Shown piece after piece: positions 1 to 6,923 of a stretch of 64,000 nucleotides of DNA. The notes under the pieces were generated by a model. That model was given only the letters and a program-made list of their open reading frames with translations, was not told the DNA's origin and did no database searches. The stretch spans positions 60,459 through 124,458 of the forward strand of contig CAVSBJ010000014.1 of NCBI GenBank assembly GCA_963726105.1, in the 5' to 3' direction. A program made the position numbers and the translations under genes. Origin of the DNA: Roseiarcus sp963726105. Lineage in GTDB: Bacteria > Pseudomonadota > Alphaproteobacteria > Rhizobiales > Beijerinckiaceae. Every line of letters starts with the position of its first letter. The first letter of the stretch is position 1.

Positions 1-1135
1 GGAGCCGGTCGTAGAGGGCGGCGTGCTGACTGACGATTTCGTCCAAGCTGAACGTGCTCTTGATGAGGTCGGGGCCACGCGCGCCGATTCGTTCGCCGAC
101 GGCGCGATCGTTGAGGAACTCGAGAATCCGGTCCGCCATCGCCCTCGAATCGCGAGCCGGCGTCACATAGCCGTTCCATCCGTCTCGAATCACCTCCGTG
201 CAGCCGGTCTTGTCGGTCGTCACGATCGGCATGCCGCAGAGCGCCGCCTCCATGAGAGCGCGTGGAATGCCTTCCCCGTAGTCGCTCGGGAAGGCGAAAA
301 CGTCCGACATCGCGAGAAGCGAAGGCACGTCCCGTCTCGACCCCGTGGCAATGACGTATTCGGAGTAAGGCGCGAGCTCCGCGTCGGTGACCGCAAAAGG
401 ACCCTCGCTCTCGCGCGGGCCGACGATCAGGAACCTCACCGACGGACGAACCTGGTGGACGAGCTCCGCGGTCTTCAAGAGGTCCAGCACGCCCTTCTCG
501 CGCGTGACGCGGGTGACGGTGATCACGACATCGGTTCCCGTCAGGCCGAATTCGGCTCGCAGAGTCTCCGCCGACGGACCGTTCGTCCGCGCCTCCTCGA
601 AGCCTTTGACGTCAACTCCAGCGCCGGGAATCTTGACCGATTCGCCTTTGCCGATCAGTCGGTTGCCTTCGAAGAACCCCTGGTCGCCGCGATGCTCGAA
701 CACGGTCGCGGCGGTCGTCACGCCGGCGAGACGCTGCAGCGGCCGGTAAAGCAGCACGCGCAGCGCGGTCGCGCCCAACGATCTCGAGGAAAAGGTCCAG
801 GCGAGTCCGTTGATCGTTCGCACGACGATGGTGCGAGGGTTGAAGCACGATGCGTACGGAGTGAGGATGCTCAGCTTGGTGTCGAAGGAATGGACAACAT
901 CGGCATCCACCTCGGCGAGGATTCGCCCGATCTGGCGCCAGGCGCGCAAATCGGAGAGGGGATCCCAGAACCGGCTGAAGTCGAAGCGTATGTACCTGAT
1001 GCCCGCGCGCTCGAACGGCGCGGGGTCGGCGCTGGCGGCGGTCGTGACCTCGTAACCGCGCGACGCGAGGGCCGTCAGAAACGGAATCCGCAACTGGTGA
1101 TCTTCGCCGCCGATGAAGAGCAGATGAGCCCCCAT
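1..1135 (-). CDS. Glycosyltransferase family 4 protein (partial, C-terminus beyond window)
   Basis: An uninterrupted minus-strand frame starts with ATG at 1135 (MGAHLLFIGGEDHQLRIPF) and reads to base 1 without a stop, so only the last residues are missing. The protein has the two-lobed GT-B layout of family 4. The N-terminal lobe contains DVVHSFDTK. The C-terminal lobe has VTRVTREKGVLDLLKT (nucleotide-sugar loop), FLIVGPRESEG, and the family signature FPSDYGEGIPRALMEAALCGMPIV, which carries the donor-binding Glu pair. It would move an activated sugar onto a lipid or glycan acceptor at the inner membrane, as in exopolysaccharide or LPS assembly. Substrate cannot be told. The long frame on the opposite strand is a GC-driven shadow. 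Confidence 0.82.
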   Translation of the reverse strand, partial: MGAHLLFIGGEDHQLRIPFLTALASRGYEVTTAASADPAPFERAGIRYIRFDFSRFWDPLSDLRAWRQIGRILAEVDADVVHSFDTKLSILTPYASCFNPRTIVVRTINGLAWTFSSRSLGATALRVLLYRPLQRLAGVTTAATVFEHRGDQGFFEGNRLIGKGESVKIPGAGVDVKGFEEARTNGPSAETLRAEFGLTGTDVVITVTRVTREKGVLDLLKTAELVHQVRPSVRFLIVGPRESEGPFAVTDAELAPYSEYVIATGSRRDVPSLLAMSDVFAFPSDYGEGIPRALMEAALCGMPIVTTDKTGCTEVIRDGWNGYVTPARDSRAMADRILEFLNDRAVGERIGARGPDLIKSTFSLDEIVSQHAALYDRL

Positions 1136-1698
1136 TGATGTCTCCGCTCCCACTCCTGGTCTGGCCGCGCCCGATTTCCGGCCGAAGATTGGTGATCATA
1201 AGCGCAGTTCTTCGCGGGCCGCAGCGTATTTCTTCGTACCGAGAAAGGGGTACGCCGTCCTCCGCCCGATCAGCTGAACCCGTTCGAAAGCATGCTTTGG
1301 CGGCGCTGGTCGTTGGCGCGCCCGCGGCGTTTTGTCTCGACCCCGATCCATGAGCAGCGGGGCGCCTCACGCGAGCGGACGGGCGTGAGCGAACTTGAGA
1401 CCCCGAGGTTTTCCGGCGGATGACCTCGGCCGTGAGCCACGATTGCCCGCATCGGTGGACGCCTGCGCCGTGGCCTCAATCTCCGCCATCCCTATGGCGG
1501 CAGCGTCGGGCGGCGGGCTGCTTCTACGCCTATAGTAAGTTCGAGCACGTCGAAAGTTGTAGCGGAGTACGCCCAAGAGGCGCGGATCGAGCGCAGGGGT
1601 TCAGGCTAGGCTGCGATGGGAAGTTCTTGAGCGAGTGCGGTGGCTGACGAGGCGGCGCTTGCCGCCATAGCCGTCGCACCATTGAGCGGAGGCCACCC
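1136..1698. other. Intergenic region; right part belongs to the duplicated block
   Basis: No convincing gene between the divergent glycosyltransferase and the first repeat protein. From about 1479 to the ATG at 1699 the sequence is closely similar to 4242-4458 upstream of the second copy, so promoter and leader of the repeat gene were duplicated with it. Both copies carry GAGCGGAGGCCA just before the start codon, giving a GGAGG-like ribosome binding site. Confidence 0.55.
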
Positions 1699-4122
1699 AT
1701 GAGCCGCCTGATAATCGGCAAGATAATCCACGGCACGCTGAATCTCATACAAAGCTACAATCCGGTGACGATCCTCATCACCGGCGGCGTCGAAGCGACG
1801 GCGAATCTGGCCGACGCCATCGATGGAAATGGAACCACCTCCTACGCGATTGTGAACTCCGGAACGATTTCTTCAAAGTCCGGTTATGCCACCGACCTCT
1901 CTGGTCCGAACAGCTACTTCATCAATTACGGCTCGATTTCGGGCGCGGGGGGGCTCCTTCTCACCGACGACGCCTCGGTGACGAACACTGCGACCGGCAG
2001 AATCACCGCCTCGGGAACACTGCCGTCTCCGCTGTCGTCCATTTCGGGCATCTACATCACCGGTCCGTCCGGCGCCGGCATGGCGGCCATTTCCGTCACC
2101 AACGCCGGCGTTGTGACGGCGGCCGACGGATACGGCATCGGCCTCGGCGCCAGCGGAAGCGTCTCCAATTCCGGCACGGTGACTGGCGGCGAAGACGGCA
2201 TCGCGGTTCTCGCCGGCGCGGGCAACATTCAGAATTCGGGCAGCGTCACCGCGACCCTGGACGACGGCGTCGGCCTCTTTCAAGGGGGCACGGTGACCAA
2301 CGCCCTGGGGGGGTCCATCTCAGGCGTCGTCGGCGCAACCGCGGCCGGGATTTTCATCACCGGCGCAGCCGGGACGATAACAAACGGCGGGCAGGTCAAT
2401 GGCTCCGACTACGGCGTTCTGGTCGCGGCCGGCGGCACGGTCACCAACTCGGCGAGCGGGACGATCAACGGCCAGGGCTCTGGCGTCTCCCTGAGCCACG
2501 GTGGAACGCTCTCCAACAGCGGCGCGATTTCCTCGACCGCGGTCAACTCCGCGGCGGCCGATCTCGAACTGGGCGGCACTCTCAACAATTACGCCGGCGG
2601 GTCGATCTCAGGGGCCGGCTATGGCGCCTTCCTAACCGGGGCGCCGGGCACGATCATGAATGCGGGGACGATGACCGGCGCCGCATTGTATGGCATCGCC
2701 CTCAACGACGGGGGCTCCATCGACAACGCGACGACGGGCTCCGTCATCGGGCAAAACGCCGGGGTGAGTCTCGCCAACCAGTCCGCGACGGTCCTCAATG
2801 ACGGCTCGATCAGCGCGACCGGATCGAGCGCGACTGCAATCATGACCAGCGCCGGCGGCACGGTGACGAACGACCAGGGAGCGACGCTTTCGGCCGCCGC
2901 CTATGGCGTGTTCAGCTCCGGCGTCTCGGCTTCGGTCACCAACGCCGGCACGGTCACGAGCGCGACCGCGATCGGCTTCGAGGCGGGCGGAACCGTCACC
3001 AACCTGTCCGGAGGAATCCTGTCGGGACAAACCGCCGGCGTGTTCGATGCGGGCGGCCCGGGCATCGTCAACAACACGGGATCGATCACGGCGAGCGGGT
3101 CGGGCGGCTCGGGCCTCGATCTGGAAAGCGCGGGCGCGAGCGTAACGAACAACGCAGGCGGATCGATCTCCGGCACGAGTTACGGCGTCTTCGCTCTCGG
3201 CGGATCCGAGGTCGTGTCGAACGCGGCGGGCGCGTCGATCACGAGCGGCGGGACCGGGGTCTACATGGGAGGCGGCTCGGGTTCGCTGACCAACGGCGGA
3301 ACGATCACTTCAACGGGCACGGCTGGCGTGGATGCGGAGGGAGCCGGCAACGTCGTCACCAACGCGTCGGGCGGGACCCTCTCCGGCGGTTGGGCTGGCG
3401 TCTATCTCGGCGGAGCGGGGACGGTGGCGAATCTGGGCTCCATTTCCGGCGGCAGCTACGCCGTCGACTTCGCCGTCAACAGCAGCGCCAACCTCCTTCA
3501 GGTCGGCGCGGGCGCGAGCTTCACCGGCAACGTCAATGGCGACGGCGGCGCGATCGAACTGTTGAGCGGGTCGGGCGCGATCAGCGGGATCAGCAATTCC
3601 GGCCAATTCTGGGGGTTCCAGTCGCTCAATGTCGACGCCGGCGGGAACTGGGCGATCAGCGGGTCCGACGCGATCGCCAACGTCACCGATAACGGCGCCC
3701 TGACCGTCGACGGATCGCTCGACGTGACCTCGGCGCTCAACGCCGCGAGCGCCGGCGCGTTCGATCTCGGCGCCGGTGGGGTGCTCGAGGTCGCCGCGGC
3801 GACCGGCTCGCAGACGGCGATGGATTTTCAGGGCGCGAGCCAACTCGTGGTCGACAACGCCGCATTGTTCGGGACGAATGTAGGGGGAACGTCGTACTCC
3901 GGCTCGCAGCTTGAGAACTTTGGCGCGGGCGACTCGGTCGACCTGCGCAATTTCTCCGCTTCGGGAGCGACGCTTGCCTATGATCCGACGAGCGGGCTGC
4001 TGCAGGTGGCGAACGGCGGCGCAATGGCGACCCTCGACTTCCAGCAATCGACGCTGGGGGCCGGATCGTTCCAGGTGGCCGCGGACTCCTCCGGCAGCGG
4101 TCTCCTGATCACGCGAGCTTGA
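1699..4122 (+). CDS. Giant beta-strand repeat protein, copy 1 (putative type I-secreted adhesin-like)
   Basis: An 807-residue protein made almost entirely of degenerate 20-25 residue repeats of the kind VTNSGTISG...YGVFL..GGTVTN, rich in Gly, Ser, Thr, Ala and Asn. This is typical of a right-handed beta-helix passenger. There is no N-terminal signal peptide and no outer-membrane autotransporter barrel. The last ~60 residues (LENFGAGDSVDLRNF ... FQVAADSSGSGLLITRA) resemble the uncleaved C-terminal signals of alphaproteobacterial type I secreted proteins, so export by an ABC/MFP/TolC machine encoded elsewhere is inferred. I do not recognise a named family. Start ATG 1699 follows GGAGGCCACCC. 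It converges on the RiPP operon. A second copy lies 2.76 kb downstream. Confidence 0.75.
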   Translation: MSRLIIGKIIHGTLNLIQSYNPVTILITGGVEATANLADAIDGNGTTSYAIVNSGTISSKSGYATDLSGPNSYFINYGSISGAGGLLLTDDASVTNTATGRITASGTLPSPLSSISGIYITGPSGAGMAAISVTNAGVVTAADGYGIGLGASGSVSNSGTVTGGEDGIAVLAGAGNIQNSGSVTATLDDGVGLFQGGTVTNALGGSISGVVGATAAGIFITGAAGTITNGGQVNGSDYGVLVAAGGTVTNSASGTINGQGSGVSLSHGGTLSNSGAISSTAVNSAAADLELGGTLNNYAGGSISGAGYGAFLTGAPGTIMNAGTMTGAALYGIALNDGGSIDNATTGSVIGQNAGVSLANQSATVLNDGSISATGSSATAIMTSAGGTVTNDQGATLSAAAYGVFSSGVSASVTNAGTVTSATAIGFEAGGTVTNLSGGILSGQTAGVFDAGGPGIVNNTGSITASGSGGSGLDLESAGASVTNNAGGSISGTSYGVFALGGSEVVSNAAGASITSGGTGVYMGGGSGSLTNGGTITSTGTAGVDAEGAGNVVTNASGGTLSGGWAGVYLGGAGTVANLGSISGGSYAVDFAVNSSANLLQVGAGASFTGNVNGDGGAIELLSGSGAISGISNSGQFWGFQSLNVDAGGNWAISGSDAIANVTDNGALTVDGSLDVTSALNAASAGAFDLGAGGVLEVAAATGSQTAMDFQGASQLVVDNAALFGTNVGGTSYSGSQLENFGAGDSVDLRNFSASGATLAYDPTSGLLQVANGGAMATLDFQQSTLGAGSFQVAADSSGSGLLITRA

Positions 4123-4129
4123 GGTTCGA

Positions 4130-4157
4130 ATCCAAACCGGCCTGCGCCGGTTTGGAT
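4130..4157. terminator. Perfect 12-bp stem hairpin after repeat gene copy 1
   Basis: ATCCAAACCGGC and GCCGGTTTGGAT pair around a CTGC loop, 8 bases after the stop codon. The position at the end of a plus-strand gene suggests a terminator. Before the duplication it would have served both converging genes. There is no clear U-tract, so Rho-independent action is uncertain. Confidence 0.6.
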
Positions 4158-4162
4158 CCAGG

Positions 4163-4237
4163 TCAAGGCTCCTTGTTGAAGAGGGGCATGCAGGAGAGTT
4201 CGGGCTCGTCGAGATCGGCGGCAAGCAGCGCGACGAC
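4163..4237 (-). pseudogene. Remnant of the 3' end of the LanC-like synthetase gene
   Basis: About 73 bases here are nearly identical to 6924-6996, the last codons and stop of the RRE-kinase-LanC gene (encoding ...LDEPELSCMPLFNKEP). The homology ends abruptly at about 4236, where the copied upstream leader of the repeat gene begins. It is therefore a by-product of the tandem duplication, with no start codon and no function of its own. It also shows the repeat gene and the LanC gene were already convergent neighbours before duplication. Confidence 0.85.
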
Positions 4238-4458
4238 CGCCATCTCCGCCATCCCTATTGCGGCAGCGTCCGGCGGCGGGCTGCTTCTACGCCTATGAGT
4301 TCGAGCACGCCGAAAGTTGTAGCGGAGTACGCAGAATGGGCGCCGATCGAGCGCACGGATTCAGGCTAGACTGCGATGTGAATTCGTTGAGCAAGTTCGG
4401 TGGATGACAAGGCGGCGCTTGCCGCCATAGCCATCGCACCATTGAGCGGAGGCCATCC

Positions 4459-6879
4459 GTGAGCCTGACAATCAGCACGATTATCAACGGCACGCTGAAT
4501 CTCATACGAAGCTACAATCCGGTGAGCATCTTGCTCACCGGCGGCGTCAAAGCGACGGCGACCCTGGCCGACGCCATCGATGGAAATGTAACCACCTCCT
4601 GGGCGATTGTGAACTCCGGAACGATTTCTTCAGCGTCCGGTTATGCCGCCAACCTCTCTGGTCCGAACAGCCATGTCATCAATTACGGCTCGATTTCGGG
4701 CGCGGGGGGGCTCCTTCTCAGCAACGACGGCTCGGTGACGAATACCGCGACCGGCAAAATCACCGCTACCGGAAAAATGCCGTCTCCGCTGTCGTCCATT
4801 TCGGGCATCTACATCACCGGTCCGTCCGGCGCTGGCATGGCGGCCATTTCCGTCACCAACGCCGGCGTTGTGACCACGGCCGACGGATACGGCATCGGCC
4901 TCGGCGCCAGCGGAAGCGTCTCCAACTCCGGCAAGGTGACTGGCGGCGAGGACGGAATCGCGGTTCTCGCTGGCGCGGGCAACATTCAAAATTCGGGCAG
5001 CGTCACCGCGACCCTGGACGATGGCGTCGGCCTCTTTCAAGGGGGCACGGTGACCAACGCCCTGGGGGGGTCCATCTCAGGCGTCGTCGGCGCAACCGCG
5101 GCCGGGATTTTCATCACCGGCGGAACCGGGACGATAACAAACAGCGGGCAGGTCAATGGCTCCGACTACGGCGTCCTCGTCGCGGCTGGCGGCACGGTCA
5201 CGAACTCGGCGAGCGGGACGATCAAGGGGCAGGGCTCTGGCGTCTCCCTAAGCCACGGCGGAACGCTCTCCAACAGCGGCGCGATTTCCTCGACCGGGGC
5301 CAACTCCGCGGCGGCCGATCTCGAACTGGGCGGCACTCTCAACAACTACGTTGGCGGGTCGATCTCAGGGGCCGGGTACGGCGCTTTCGTAACCGGGGCG
5401 CCGGGCACGATCATGAATGCGGGGACGATGACCGGCGCCGCCTTGTATGGCATCGCCCTCAACGACGGGGGCTCCATCCACAACGCGACGACGGGCTCCG
5501 TCATCGGGCAAAACGCCGGGGTCAGTCTCGCCAACCAGTCCGCGACGGTCCTCAATGACGGCTCGATCAGCGCGACCGGATCGGGCGCGGCCGCAATCAT
5601 GACCAGCGCCGGCGGCGCGGTGACGAACGACCAGGGAGCGACGCTTTCGGCCGCCGCCTATGGCGTGTTCAGCTCCGGCGTCTCGGCTTCGGTCACCAAC
5701 GCCGGCACGGTCACGAGCGCCACCGCGATCGGCTTCGAGGCGGGCGGAACCGTCACCAACCTGTCCGGAGGAATCCTGTCGGGACAAACCGCCGGCGTGT
5801 TCGATGCGGGCGGACCGGGCATCGTCAACAACACGGGATCGATCACGGCGAGCGGGTCGGGCGGCTCGGGCCTCGATCTGGAAAGCGCGGGCGCGAGCGT
5901 AACGAACAACGCGGGCGGATCGATCTCCGGCACGAGTTACGGCGTCTTCGCTCTCGGCGGATCGGAGGTCGTGTCGAACGCGGCAAGCGCGTCGATCTCG
6001 AGCGGCGGGACCGGGGTCTACATGGGAGGCGGCTCGGGTTCGCTGACCAACGGCGGAACGATCACTTCAACGGGCACGGCTGGCGTGGATGCGGAGGGAG
6101 CCGGCAACGTCGTCACCAACGCGTCGGGCGGGACCCTCTCAGGCGGTTGGGCTGGCGTCTATCTCGGCGGAGCGGGGACGGTGGCGAATCTGGGCTCCAT
6201 TTCCGGCGGCAGCTACGCCGTCGACTTCGCCGTCAACAGCAGCGCCAACCTCCTTCAGGTCGGCGCGGGCGCGAGCTTCACCGGCAACGTCAATGGCGAC
6301 GGCGGCGCGATCGAACTGTTGAGCGGGTCGGGCGCGATCAGCGGGATCAGCAATTCCGGCCAATTCTGGGGGTTCCAGTCGCTCAATGTCGACGCCGGCG
6401 GGAACTGGGCGATCAGCGGGTCCGACGCGATCGCCAACGTCACCGATAACGGCGCCCTGACCGTCGACGGATCGCTCGACGTGACCTCGGCGCTCAACGC
6501 CGCGAGCGCCGGCGCGTTCGATCTCGGCGCCGGTGGGGTGCTCGAGGTCGCCGCGGCGACCGGCTCGCAGACGGCGATGGATTTTCAGGGCGCGAGCCAA
6601 CTCGTGGTCGACAACGCCTCGATGTTCGGAACGGGCGTCGGGGGAACGTCGTACTCTGGCTCGCAGCTTGAGAACTTTGGCGCGGGCGACTCGGTCGACC
6701 TTCGCAATTTCTCCGCTTCGGGAGCGACGCTTGCCTATGATTCGACGAGCGGGCTGCTGCAGGTGGCGAACGGCGGCGCAATGGCGACCCTCGACTTCCA
6801 GCAATCGACGCTGGGGGCCGGATCGTTCCAGGTGGCCGCGGACTCCTCCGGCAGCGGTCTCCTGATCACGCGAGCTTGA
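4459..6879 (+). CDS. Giant beta-strand repeat protein, copy 2 (putative type I-secreted adhesin-like)
   Basis: An 806-residue near-twin of the product at 1699-4122, with the same repeats and the same C-terminal LITRA ending. It starts with GTG at 4459 (MSLTISTIINGTLNLIRSYN) at the place aligned with the ATG of copy 1, after the same GGAGGCCA leader. Differences cluster in the first ~110 residues and are scattered thereafter. The C-terminal third is virtually unchanged, with a short variable stretch near NASMFGTGVGG. No signal peptide, no barrel domain. Secretion by a type I system is inferred from the C-terminus only. It ends 44 bases from the convergent LanC-like gene. Confidence 0.75.
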   Translation: MSLTISTIINGTLNLIRSYNPVSILLTGGVKATATLADAIDGNVTTSWAIVNSGTISSASGYAANLSGPNSHVINYGSISGAGGLLLSNDGSVTNTATGKITATGKMPSPLSSISGIYITGPSGAGMAAISVTNAGVVTTADGYGIGLGASGSVSNSGKVTGGEDGIAVLAGAGNIQNSGSVTATLDDGVGLFQGGTVTNALGGSISGVVGATAAGIFITGGTGTITNSGQVNGSDYGVLVAAGGTVTNSASGTIKGQGSGVSLSHGGTLSNSGAISSTGANSAAADLELGGTLNNYVGGSISGAGYGAFVTGAPGTIMNAGTMTGAALYGIALNDGGSIHNATTGSVIGQNAGVSLANQSATVLNDGSISATGSGAAAIMTSAGGAVTNDQGATLSAAAYGVFSSGVSASVTNAGTVTSATAIGFEAGGTVTNLSGGILSGQTAGVFDAGGPGIVNNTGSITASGSGGSGLDLESAGASVTNNAGGSISGTSYGVFALGGSEVVSNAASASISSGGTGVYMGGGSGSLTNGGTITSTGTAGVDAEGAGNVVTNASGGTLSGGWAGVYLGGAGTVANLGSISGGSYAVDFAVNSSANLLQVGAGASFTGNVNGDGGAIELLSGSGAISGISNSGQFWGFQSLNVDAGGNWAISGSDAIANVTDNGALTVDGSLDVTSALNAASAGAFDLGAGGVLEVAAATGSQTAMDFQGASQLVVDNASMFGTGVGGTSYSGSQLENFGAGDSVDLRNFSASGATLAYDSTSGLLQVANGGAMATLDFQQSTLGAGSFQVAADSSGSGLLITRA

Positions 6880-6890
6880 GATTCGTTTCG

Positions 6891-6914
6891 AAACCGGCGT
6901 GCGCCGTCCGGTTT
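6891..6914. terminator. Degenerate hairpin between convergent genes
   Basis: AAACCGG and CCGGTTT flank a 10-base loop. This is the counterpart of the perfect hairpin at 4130-4157, weakened by substitutions in the loop-side bases. It lies between the stop codons of the repeat protein and the LanC-like protein, so it could end transcripts from both sides. Confidence 0.5.
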
Positions 6915-6923
6915 GGATCCAGG

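Larger units (their letters stand above)
1479..4235. repeat. Tandem duplication, unit 1 (about 2.76 kb)
   Basis: This block and 4242-6996 align along their whole length with a small drift in offset. It contains the upstream leader, the 807-residue repeat gene, its terminator hairpin and about 73 bases of the 3' end of the neighbouring LanC gene. Homology starts at the ATCTCCGCCATCCCTAT motif (1479 and 4242) and stops in the LanC codons after GCGCGACG (4235 and 6996). Confidence 0.88.

Noticed and set aside
1699..6879. CRISPR-like or minisatellite array
   Set aside because: Repeats are degenerate, in frame and protein-coding, with no constant repeat/spacer structure.
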